A program made the position numbers and the translations under genes. Source: Durusdinium trenchii (lineage: Eukaryota > Sar > Dinophyceae > Suessiales > Symbiodiniaceae). Taken from it: DNA of 64,000 bases. The stretch covers positions 51,025 to 115,024 of the forward strand of contig CAXAMN010005280.1 of the NCBI GenBank assembly GCA_963970005.1, given 5' to 3'. Shown piece after piece: positions 1 to 8,461 of the stretch (position 1 is the stretch's first letter; every line of letters begins with the position of its first letter). The notes under the pieces are model-generated. The model was given only the letters and a program-made list of their open reading frames with translations, was not told the DNA's origin and did not search any database.

Positions 1-166
1 TCTGGTTGCAACCCCGGATTCCTTCTGCTTACAAACCCGGGGTTCCAACTGGTTACAAACCCCGGGTTCCTTCTGGTTGCAACCCCGGATTGCTTGTGCT
101 TATAAAGCCGGGGTTCCCTTTGGTTACAAACCCCGTGCTCCTTCTGGTTACAAATGCCGCGCTGCT
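1..166. repeat. 24-bp tandem minisatellite (7 units)
   Basis: Seven consecutive units of 23-24 bp with the pattern tctggttacaaaccccgggt followed by tcct. Unit starts are at about 1, 24, 48, 72, 95, 119 and 143, and the array probably continues left of the window. The 24-bp units keep an open plus-strand frame (Pro-Gly-Val-Pro-x-Gly-Tyr-Lys-like octads), but two 23-bp units shift it, so I do not call a protein. Confidence 0.85.
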
Positions 167-571
167 TCAGTTAGTTCAGAAATCTCGCATGCCCTTTGTT
201 CGAAAATACTCGATTTTTTTGGTTGTTAGTTCTGGGTTTCATTTCCGAGACGGTTTTAGTTGCCCATTTCAAGTTTTCTTTTCGGAGTACTGCAAAGCCA
301 GCTTCTTTTGCTTGTCCACCTCCTGCTGCTCTCGAGCGTGTTTTTACTGGACATGTTTCTTCAATGTTCATTTGTGCGCAACTGGTTCTCTATAAGTTTG
401 CGTTGTTTTGGTGTTTACGATGTAAATCACACGCATGTTCTTAGCTGCTTCTTAAAGCAAGACTTGGCATGTAAATTCAGAAACATTTCTATACGCAGTC
501 TTCAAGTTCTATTCTTCGTCTGAGGCAACCACTTCGTCACACTCGAAGCCATCGACCAGACCCAAAAACCA

Positions 572-2560
572 TTGAAGATTCGACGGAGTGGAAGGCCCCT
601 CAACAACCAACTCCTTATTTTGGAAGACGCACAAAAAGGACGACGTGGCCGAATTCTAGCCATCACAGATTTTCCCTTCGAGACTCAAACAAACTATACT
701 GTCGCAGCAGCTCTTCGCTGCAACTTCGATTGTCAATCCTTGCTATATTTACCGCCTGCATCAGTTCTGTCAGTTCCCAATGTTCCAAACATTGGTCCTC
801 AGCCTCAGTGGGCCAAAATGGATCGAAAAGTTGGCGACCTTGAATTCAAATGGTTATTGCCAGTAAACCGTGCTTCTGAAGCCAGGGGGTCGCCAGATGA
901 TGCTTGTGATCTTGAAGCCTTGATGGTCGAATTAGAATCAGAGATTCGTGCTTCTTTTCAAGACTCGCACAACACTGGCTACTATATAAACCAGTATACG
1001 ACCAAAGTTGAGACATTAAGTCACAATTTGTTGGAGGGTCTCCAAAGAGCTTGCCGCAAAGTTTTGGCATCAGAGCAAGAAGGATTGCCAGCGGATTCTG
1101 CAAGCCAACCTCCCCAAATCTCAGCGCGAAGCCAAAACCGTGCTCGCGTTCACAGTTTGCTTAAAAAAATGGTCCACCTAATGAACACGCTTCACAGCAA
1201 GAGTGGATCTGAGTTGGCTTTTCCTATGCTTTATGACCATATGAGTTTTTCCACTCATCGTTGCTGGCAGATGAACATAAAAACAGCCTATGCTAAATCT
1301 TTGAGCAGTTGGGAAAAATACTTCCAAACTTCATTGCGCGCATTGCACAAAAAGGATTCGCAATTAGCTCTTCGTATTGGGTTTCTTCTGCCCAAGAGAA
1401 ACCCTGGAGATGAGAAAGGCCTTCCATCGGGCTGGCTTATGACTCCCAAACCCACTAATGCTTCAGAAACTGAAGGGATTGAAGACTACATCTACATTTC
1501 TCCAAAAGGTGTACGCTTTGCTTCTCTCAAGGCTGCCTTGCAGCATGCTGGTAGGCAACGCTTTCGAGAAGGCCTCGAAAAAGAAAGCAAATTTTTGAAG
1601 CAAACGGCGTTCGATGAAAACACATCTATGACAATACAAATCACATCAAATTGGGAAGACTATTTGCATAGAGATCTGGCAGGCCTTTTTGGCGCATTGC
1701 CTTGGTACGTCTACTGTATGTGGGTTTATCCGGTCCTCAAAAAAACACAAGACGATGCTTTGGCGCAGCTGTGCCTTAATGTTCCTTTTCATGAATCATA
1801 TGGCACTGCCCAGTTGATACGCGCGCAGCGTCTCAGCCAGATGCCGCGTGTTCCTGAGATTTCTGGCCTTGCCATTCCGTCCCCAGACGTTGATCCACAC
1901 ACAAATTCACTTATCAAACTCTTGTTGTTCAAACCAATGCATGCGTCAGAAGAGTTAGATGAAGAAGGCAATCCGAAGGACGCTTATAGCCAGCTGTATT
2001 TGACTGAGCCTGGTTCCGGCAAACGATTTAAGCCTGATCCAGATGCAAATCCTTATCCTTACGATGCTTTTCGCCAGAATTGGAATAGTTATTGGCATAC
2101 CGTCATTCTTCCCACAGCTAAACGTGCCGAAGACAAAATTGCGTTGCGAAAAGAACATCCAACAATTTGGGAGACAGAAGAAGTGTTTGCATTTTTGAAA
2201 ATGGCGGCTCAGAAGCAAGGATTGCTACCTTGTGATGCCATGTTGGGACAAGCTGGGATAGATTTGCAAGTTCGTTGGGAAAACCGATTGACTATGCATG
2301 AATATGCGTGTTATCTTTCCAAAGGGTTTGCCAGAAATCTGGACGCTTTCGCTCGAGCCAGGGCCTCTCCCCGTATTAAAGCCTATCTTCACGACAACGA
2401 TGCTGTAGAAGATCCTGTCTTTGTGGAAACTTCATGTGATCAAGATGAATGCGTTGATGCTGAAGATGTGTTGGAGCCTGAGTTTGGAGAACAGAAACTC
2501 AAAGTGGGTGACGCGCCTGAAAAAGTATATCATCCACACACACACATGCAGCTCGCCTAA
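572..2560 (+). CDS. Helitron-like Rep protein, C-terminal part, with an MBD/TAM-like segment
   Basis: An uninterrupted 662-codon frame that opens on TTG, so the true start or an upstream exon is unknown. Several short blocks match the part of Helitron Rep-helicases that follows the HUH nuclease. They are LRCNFD (residues 48-53), YYINQYTTK (137-145; Helitrons have a YITDYITK-like block here), the SELAFPMLYDHMSFSTH block (213-229), and a VPEISGLAIPSPD...LLLFKP block (427-455) that resembles the VPVLLGP.IPRRD...LFKPW signature of fungal Helitrons. The HUH nuclease, normally encoded further upstream, is not seen in the 571 bp before it, so the protein is N-terminally truncated or starts outside the window. 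Residues 283-330 look like an MBD/TAM fold (LPSGW, then YISPKGVRFAS). The ORF ends just after a (CA)6 tract and the helicase continues in another frame. The Helitron assignment is from remembered family motifs, not a search. Confidence 0.6.
   Translation: MKIRRSGRPLNNQLLILEDAQKGRRGRILAITDFPFETQTNYTVAAALRCNFDCQSLLYLPPASVLSVPNVPNIGPQPQWAKMDRKVGDLEFKWLLPVNRASEARGSPDDACDLEALMVELESEIRASFQDSHNTGYYINQYTTKVETLSHNLLEGLQRACRKVLASEQEGLPADSASQPPQISARSQNRARVHSLLKKMVHLMNTLHSKSGSELAFPMLYDHMSFSTHRCWQMNIKTAYAKSLSSWEKYFQTSLRALHKKDSQLALRIGFLLPKRNPGDEKGLPSGWLMTPKPTNASETEGIEDYIYISPKGVRFASLKAALQHAGRQRFREGLEKESKFLKQTAFDENTSMTIQITSNWEDYLHRDLAGLFGALPWYVYCMWVYPVLKKTQDDALAQLCLNVPFHESYGTAQLIRAQRLSQMPRVPEISGLAIPSPDVDPHTNSLIKLLLFKPMHASEELDEEGNPKDAYSQLYLTEPGSGKRFKPDPDANPYPYDAFRQNWNSYWHTVILPTAKRAEDKIALRKEHPTIWETEEVFAFLKMAAQKQGLLPCDAMLGQAGIDLQVRWENRLTMHEYACYLSKGFARNLDAFARARASPRIKAYLHDNDAVEDPVFVETSCDQDECVDAEDVLEPEFGEQKLKVGDAPEKVYHPHTHMQLA
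2535..2546 (+). repeat. (CA)6 tract at the Rep/helicase frame change
   Basis: Six CA units lie where the Rep-like frame runs out (stop at 2558-2560) and the helicase frame begins (open from 2521, after a TGA at 2518-2520). The two frames overlap exactly across this microsatellite, so a change in CA copy number is the simplest explanation for one protein appearing as two ORFs. This is inference; programmed frameshifting or an assembly error are alternatives. Confidence 0.55.
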
Positions 2561-2565
2561 AAGCA

Positions 2566-4662
2566 TTGACGCACCATCGCGAAAAAACAACAAAATTTGT
2601 TCGTGACATGATTGCGTGGAAGTTGTTACCCATTACGGCCAACACCAGCTGCCTTGAACAGTTTTTGCAGAAAAGACACGTCGCTGCTAGTTCACCTTCA
2701 GAGTGCCAGGTTCGTCCAAGCCGAAATTTCCCTTTAGTTACACAAGACATGTTGCAATTGCAAAGAATGGCTTTTGATGATAAAAAAGGGGTGCATGTTG
2801 AAGTCGATCCTTCTGACCCAGCAGCTAGCGAACCTGAGTTTCAACAAACGTTCCCCCTGGAAGCTTTATGGCAACATGTGAAGCGTCCTTCCATCCGAAT
2901 GCAAGAGTTGGTGTCCCAGTTCGAAACATCATCGTTCACCCTTGCGGCAGAACAACGAGCCTTGTGCACATGGTTTGGTCAAGCCATGGATGTGGCCTAT
3001 GAAGAAGAGAGCCATGGACTTCCAATTCGGCAACGCACTCAGAAAGCATGCTTGGTCATTGGTGCTGGAGGAACTGGAAAAACAACAGTAATTTTGAATT
3101 TGCTTCTTGAACTTTTTGTCGAATATTTCGAACCAATCAATGGAGAACCACGCTACATGATCACCACTTACAGCCATGCTCAAAGTGAATCGATTTCCAA
3201 CAACAAGTTTCGAGCAAAAACTGCTCACTCAGCAGCAAGCTACCGTGTTGCCAGTTTGAGAAACAGAGACATGGCTTTAAAAACCAAACTACCAGAGATG
3301 CAGCGTCGTTGGCAGCACAAAATCCTGCTTGTCGAGGACGAAATTTCGCTCATACCTGCATCGGTTCAAAACATGCTCCTTTATCGGAGCATGCGAGCGC
3401 GCCAGCAACTTCATTTGATAGAGCCGGAGACGTATGCCGACAAACATTTCTTGCTTGGAAAAGTTCCAATAATTATAATAGCTGGTGATTTTCTGCAAAT
3501 TAGACCTGCTAATGAAATTTCGCTTGCCGATGACTTGGCTGCTTTGCATGAGCAAGGGAAACGTAAGATTTGGCCTGAACATGAAGCAGCGCAGCGCTCC
3601 ATGCATGACATCGAGGATATCATCCATCTCAAAAAAAGTAAAAGGTTTCTAGACACAGACCTCCCGGAAATTATGGAGGGGCTTCGTGCCAGCAGACCCG
3701 ACAAGCCTGTCACAGACGAGCTGCTCCACAAACTGCGCAGCCGAAGCATTGAAAAATGCCATCGGGAGCTGACTTCACCAAAATTTGCTGAGGGTGACAT
3801 GGTCTCTATATATTGGGACACCGTTTCGAGGTGCATCAACGAAAGGTGCCATCGAGATGCTCAGAGGTTAAACTGCGTTCTCTATTGTTTGCAAGCAGCG
3901 GATAAACGCCATCGAAGAGCAGATGTGAAAAAAGATGAGTTGATAACGCATCAGCTTTTGACCGTTGCAAATCCACATAAAACTGGCAGATTGCCTGGCA
4001 TGTTGTTATTGCACGAAGGCATGTGCGTCCGTTTGTCTGATGTTATTTGTGCGGAATATGGCCTTGTTAAAGATAAACTTGGAGAAGTCGTTTCCGTGCA
4101 ATTGCATCACCGTGATCAGAAGCATTTGGACAGCTTGACGCCGGGGTATCGAACATTTGCTCCCGAATTTCTTGCCCGAGGTGTCTGGATCAAAGTGCCA
4201 GGCCTCAATAATGCACCTTTGAAACCTTGCCTTCTAGAACGCTTTCAAGAACAGGATGCCTCTTGCATGATCTTTGTTGAGTTGGCGAACGCTGAATTTC
4301 ATATCGACCTCAAGATTGATGAGGAGCAGGAACGCATTGAAGTCATCAGATATCAATTCCCCTTGCTTCATGGGAAGTTGAGAACAGCGTATGCAGCCCA
4401 AGGTGTTACTTTCCATGGAGGAGTTATTGTGGACTTACGCCGCTTGGCAGGCCTGGAAAATGATGATTATTGGCTCGCTTTGTATGTGATGCTGAGCCGA
4501 GCTCGCAGGCTAACCAATTTGCTTTTGATCGGATGGTCCTCTCAAGTCGAAAGCCTCCTCAAAAGAGGGCCGCCAACTCACCTCGCAAAACTCACCGCCG
4601 TATTGGAAACGAAAGCCGAAAAAACGTTTGAAAAACTCATTGCTTTGTCTTCAGACAATTGA
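2566..4662 (+). CDS. SF1/PIF1-type helicase (Helitron-like helicase domain)
   Basis: A 698-codon frame numbered from a TTG; the frame is already open from 2521 and the first ATG is near 2608. It is an ATP-dependent DNA helicase of superfamily 1, PIF1/RecD2-like, as found at the C-terminus of Helitron transposases. Visible motifs are Walker A GAGGTGKTT (residues 166-174), Walker B LLVEDEIS (about 254-261), motif III GDFLQIRP (307-314), a motif V-like AYAAQGVTFHG near 610, and motif VI YVMLSRARR at about 640-648, near the C-terminus as expected for the family. All key ATPase residues are present. Its neighbour at 572-2560 supplies the preceding Rep segment, so this is probably the C-terminal half of one Rep-helicase protein rather than the host PIF1 gene. 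Confidence 0.85.
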   Translation: MTHHREKTTKFVRDMIAWKLLPITANTSCLEQFLQKRHVAASSPSECQVRPSRNFPLVTQDMLQLQRMAFDDKKGVHVEVDPSDPAASEPEFQQTFPLEALWQHVKRPSIRMQELVSQFETSSFTLAAEQRALCTWFGQAMDVAYEEESHGLPIRQRTQKACLVIGAGGTGKTTVILNLLLELFVEYFEPINGEPRYMITTYSHAQSESISNNKFRAKTAHSAASYRVASLRNRDMALKTKLPEMQRRWQHKILLVEDEISLIPASVQNMLLYRSMRARQQLHLIEPETYADKHFLLGKVPIIIIAGDFLQIRPANEISLADDLAALHEQGKRKIWPEHEAAQRSMHDIEDIIHLKKSKRFLDTDLPEIMEGLRASRPDKPVTDELLHKLRSRSIEKCHRELTSPKFAEGDMVSIYWDTVSRCINERCHRDAQRLNCVLYCLQAADKRHRRADVKKDELITHQLLTVANPHKTGRLPGMLLLHEGMCVRLSDVICAEYGLVKDKLGEVVSVQLHHRDQKHLDSLTPGYRTFAPEFLARGVWIKVPGLNNAPLKPCLLERFQEQDASCMIFVELANAEFHIDLKIDEEQERIEVIRYQFPLLHGKLRTAYAAQGVTFHGGVIVDLRRLAGLENDDYWLALYVMLSRARRLTNLLLIGWSSQVESLLKRGPPTHLAKLTAVLETKAEKTFEKLIALSSDN

Positions 4663-5546
4663 ATGTTGGCGCTGCACAGAGAATAACAAACATTACCCGT
4701 GCCCGGTTCTTCGCAACACTTTGCAAGGCAAACTTTTGAAGCCTGCCTCGCCACATGCCACATGCAGCCCGCGCTTATGTTGCTGATTGACACCATGGAA
4801 GGCAACTGTTCGCAATGCACTTGCTTGAGACTCCAAAGGGGCCACTTTCATAGAAAATCCGAAAACATCAATGCGTGGCTTTCGGTTTGCATGTGTCCAA
4901 AAAATTGTTTTCTGTGGGGTCACAGTGTGGGCTACCAATAATTTGCTCAAACTGCAGCTGTTGCATCATTTTCATCCAGTTTGCCACATGCGCATCCTTC
5001 TCAAAGTTTACTTTCTTCATTGAAGCCGCCGAGGTTGTCAAGTGGATTTTTGCCAGACCTTGGCTTCAATATCTTGAAGGCTGGATGCGCTACGTGTTTG
5101 AGATTGCCAGTCAGTCTTGCTTTGATGTTGCTCTTCCTTTGTTATGAAGTATAAGCAAAGCAAAAACCTTTACCCATGTCTAAGTCTAAAAGCCTTGTAA
5201 TGCACTCTGCCGTCGGTTTTGCTTAGGGGGCCATGGTGTTCAAAAAATGGGTGACTTCTCTGATTCGTTCCAGATGTTTGCAACTGCTAAGTTTCCTATT
5301 TCCTGCCGAATTTATTTGGCTTGCGATTGATCAATCGCACTTCCGAATTGCTAGGTGCACAGCGCGCCCCTGGCGCAGGGAAACCCAATTGAAGCTGCTG
5401 CTGTTAGTCGCCGGTTAGATTCGCAAACATTGTGCTTGACTCTTGACTTGTGCAGTTGGCGCCTTTTGCTCTCATAGTCTTCTTGATTTGAACGAGCGAG
5501 GAAAAACGAACTTTGCATGCAATCATTGAAATGCTGAATCAAAGGA
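4663..5546. other. No gene seen
   Basis: About 880 bp between the helicase stop and the next plus-strand ORF. Only short overlapping ORFs on both strands are present, none with a recognisable domain. No Helitron 3' hairpin plus CTRR end could be identified by eye. Confidence 0.5.
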
Positions 5547-6134
5547 ATGCGGATTTATACGACAAGTTCGCATGTCTTTTTTCAGAAAACGTTACAGACG
5601 GTTGTTCTTTTCTGGCAAGTGCCGCCACTCCAAGTGTTGGTCATGGTGGGCGCAGATGCAGAGAGCAGTGACCCTGGCGCCAAAGGCAACGAACCCAAGC
5701 GAACCAAGACTGGCGCCAAAAGCGACGAACCCAAGCGAACCAAGAAGCGGCCGATCAAAAATTCTTGGACGCCAGAAGTCAAGATTTCGTTTGTTCAAAA
5801 GAACACACGTGCGCCCAAGAGCAAAGCTTTTGCTCGCCTCGAGAAGTACAAACATGCCAGCACTGTGAAGGAGGCGCTTGAGCTCGGAGCCACTTTTTTG
5901 GACCTGGACACGGACAAGCAGAGGAAATTGGTACGCCTTGTAGATGTGCCGAGCCAAGCCGAAGCTGATGATTTAGAAGAAGACTTGCAGGAAGCTCAGG
6001 AAAGTGAAAGCTTTGCTCACAGAATGGACCTTGCTGAGCGTCTGAAACTTGAACGCCAAGTTGAAAAGTTGCAGGAAGAAGTCGAGTTTTGGAAAGCCAA
6101 GACCAGGCTTCGCTGCAAGAATTGTGGCTTCTAG
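5547..6134 (+). CDS. Hypothetical basic coiled-coil protein
   Basis: A 195-codon ORF; the in-frame ATG at 5643 gives a more plausible start (MVGADAESSD...). The N-terminal part has two copies of a GAKxxEPKRTK unit followed by a basic KKRPIKNSW stretch that could act as a nuclear localisation signal. The middle is Ala/Leu-rich and acidic. The C-terminus is a short heptad-like coiled coil (LKLERQVEKLQEEVEFW) ending in CKNC. I do not recognise a family. It lies on the same strand as the helicase upstream and the glycosyltransferase downstream, so it may be cargo of the same mobile unit, but this is only positional. Confidence 0.45.
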   Translation: MRIYTTSSHVFFQKTLQTVVLFWQVPPLQVLVMVGADAESSDPGAKGNEPKRTKTGAKSDEPKRTKKRPIKNSWTPEVKISFVQKNTRAPKSKAFARLEKYKHASTVKEALELGATFLDLDTDKQRKLVRLVDVPSQAEADDLEEDLQEAQESESFAHRMDLAERLKLERQVEKLQEEVEFWKAKTRLRCKNCGF

Positions 6135-6470
6135 ATGGCACTGTCACAGCAGACGTTGCCTGGCTCGTTGGGAATCCAAAAGTGATTCAGGGGGCGCTGA
6201 ATCATGAAGAAAGCGACGGCGATAAAAAACAACTTTACGGAGCTGCTTCTGCGAACTGTGCACCAAAATGGAGGCACTGAGGCACCATGCAAGAAACAGC
6301 TTTTGAAACACTTTTGCAGCGCAAGTTTCCAAAATCGTTGCGAAATAAAGGCTCTCCAGAAATCCAAGAGCATTCTTTCAGTTCAAAACTACCTTTCGGT
6401 TATTTAGCAGCCTTGTGTTTGCATCAGTTTGCGATCCCATATAAAAAAGAACTTGTGGATCAGCAGCGCC

Positions 6471-7639
6471 ATGCTTTTCCCAGTGCTTGTGGTCAGCCTG
6501 GCTCGTCATAAAGATCGCCTTCAGCGCTGCTTCACTTCCCTCGCTGAAATGCAGCTGGACACTAGTGCCATTGTTGTGGACGCCATTGACGGCAATTTGC
6601 TAAAGCAACAAGGTGGCCGAGCTAGACACTTGGGTGGTGGCAAGGTGCGCATGTGTTGGAACAGCGAACAAGGAAGACAGCAACGAACCTTTTCCATGGG
6701 CCGTTCACTCCAAAAAGGTTTTTCTTCGGCCTGGGGTATGATGGGCTGTGCGCTTTCGCATGAGCTTCTTGCACCCGTTTGAATGCAACTTTTTACGCAG
6801 ACAAATATATTCGTGTGTTGCTTTGGTGTAATTGGATACATAATGCGTTTGGTTTGTTTGATTGAAATTTAATTGATTACATAATGCGTCAGGAAAGCAG
6901 TGGAGCGCTGGGCCAGTCCCTCCAAGCAGATTTTTATATGGTGTTAGAAGACGATGCTGTAACAGCTGACCCGGACATTGTATCTGAAATCCTGTTTGCG
7001 GCTATGCCTGCAATGAGCCGCAAGTGGTGCCTTCTTCAATTGGGTTCAAAAACCTGCGGCACAGCACCGCATTCCCGCAGACGGAAAGTTGTTGCGCTGG
7101 AGCACAATTACCATCTTCACACTGCAGAGAGAAACATATTAGCTCATGCATATGTGGTGCATAAGAACAGAGGTGGTCCTTTACTTCTACAATATCTCCG
7201 AGACGGAAAAACGCCAGACAATGCGTTGCAAGCCCTCCAAAACTTTTTCCTTCGAAAAAACATTACAGCCTGCTACACCATCCAGCCAAGCTTGTTGGAG
7301 CAAGATCAGCACCATAGCAGTGCAACTTGCAAACTCTCGAGCTGGGATTTGGCGCTCAAAACCAAGCCGGCCTCCCAACCAATGTTGACAAACACTGACC
7401 GTGGAACACGCCGCATCAACAAACGCAAAATGTCGGATCTTCGTGCAAATGCTGGGGCCAAAGGCGGGAAAGCCAAGGCTGGCTCAGGAGTCACTGCTGC
7501 GGAGATGCGTGCGAAAAAACGCAGGCTTCTCACTTATGCTGCAAAGCATGGTTTTCCGACTCGCAACAAAGCAACGGTTGCCTTTGGGATTTCGAAGAAA
7601 ACCTGGGCTAATTTTCGCCGCGAGTGGAATGCTTCATGA
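6471..7639 (+). CDS. GT25-like glycosyltransferase, two exons, with a basic HTH-like tail
   Basis: Exon 1 begins at ATG 6471 with LFPVLVVSLARHKDRL, the usual GT25 (LPS/procollagen galactosyltransferase family) N-terminal strand, and continues to GCALSHELL, matching the family's ALSH motif. The frame then stops at 6780-6782. The next frame from about 6890 continues with VLEDDA (the DxD-type metal site) and AYVVHK, the expected following blocks. A spliceosomal intron of about 110-125 bp is likely; the sequence gcgtcag just before 6893 is a plausible acceptor and the donor may be non-GT, as is common in dinoflagellates. After about 7330 the protein leaves the GT25 fold and ends in a Lys/Arg-rich tail with an HTH-like FPTRNKATVAFGISKKTW segment, which is unusual for this enzyme. 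The acceptor substrate cannot be told. Confidence 0.6.
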
Positions 7640-7718
7640 AGAAAACCAGAGTGCGAGTATTGGTTTTCGATTTCCAAATATGAAGATCAGCACAAAAACA
7701 TGAACATGCATTTCTCTG

Positions 7719-8414
7719 ATGTCATTTAAGTATACCCTACCAGAAGCCACTATAAAACAATACATCCAATATATAAGATTATTAGAACAGAAACAGTGGG
7801 AATCTTCGCCACCGCTTTCAAGTGTTTTTTCCATGTCCGCCTCTTCTCCAACCAAGGTCGCTGCAGAACTTCAACGCTCTTCCGCTTGGAGCTTTTTTTT
7901 TGGATCACCCTTTAAGGGTGGGGAGTTTCGAAGTAAAGTAATTTTGCAGAATCAACTCAGGATGAACGGAATGTCGGGCATCACGGAATCTGAACTTCAG
8001 AAGATGAGCGATGCCAGCATCCAAATGTTTGCCCAAGGCTCAACTTTCACAGGGCTGTACCCTTCAGCGCTCCCATTCCTTTATTACCACGCATTTGGGA
8101 ACCGAATCTTTGTCACTGTGAATTTGGAAGAACCCAGCGCCAAAGCACACGTTGAAACGTTCCAAGAGGTTGTGAAGGGAATGGCTGCTCTTGACGAATC
8201 GGCTGTGCGTGAGTATGGTACTCTTCGTTCTGGGTACCTTTCGCCAGGGGATATTTTGTATGTCCCTGCTTGTCACATCTGCTTTGAGAGAGCTGTCAAT
8301 GCGAACAATGTGGGCTTCAGGGTGTACTGCCCTTTATTTTGGGAAAAGTCCTTTGAACAGCTACAAGTTGCAGATAAAATTTTCCCGGAGAAACTTGAAT
8401 TGAACAAATATTGA
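7719..8414 (+). CDS. Cupin/JmjC-like protein, hypothetical
   Basis: 231 codons from ATG 7719; a second ATG near 7833 (MSASSPTKVAAEL) is also possible. The C-terminal half reads like a double-stranded beta-helix strand pair: LSPGDILYVPACHICFERA followed by VGFRVYCPLFW. PGD.lyvPa is the usual cupin/JmjC-type turn. A clear HxD/E metal motif is not visible, so enzyme activity is doubtful. I recall similar GD.L.VPAG...G.R segments as common in dinoflagellate repetitive proteins, but cannot verify that here. It sits 80 bp after the GT25-like gene on the same strand. Confidence 0.4.
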   Translation: MSFKYTLPEATIKQYIQYIRLLEQKQWESSPPLSSVFSMSASSPTKVAAELQRSSAWSFFFGSPFKGGEFRSKVILQNQLRMNGMSGITESELQKMSDASIQMFAQGSTFTGLYPSALPFLYYHAFGNRIFVTVNLEEPSAKAHVETFQEVVKGMAALDESAVREYGTLRSGYLSPGDILYVPACHICFERAVNANNVGFRVYCPLFWEKSFEQLQVADKIFPEKLELNKY

Positions 8415-8461
8415 TCACTGTTTTATTGATTCTGGATTCTCGTTTCTGGATGTAAGCGGGG

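Noticed and set aside
1-166. CRISPR-like array
   Set aside because: Units are contiguous with no unique spacers, and the genome is eukaryotic.
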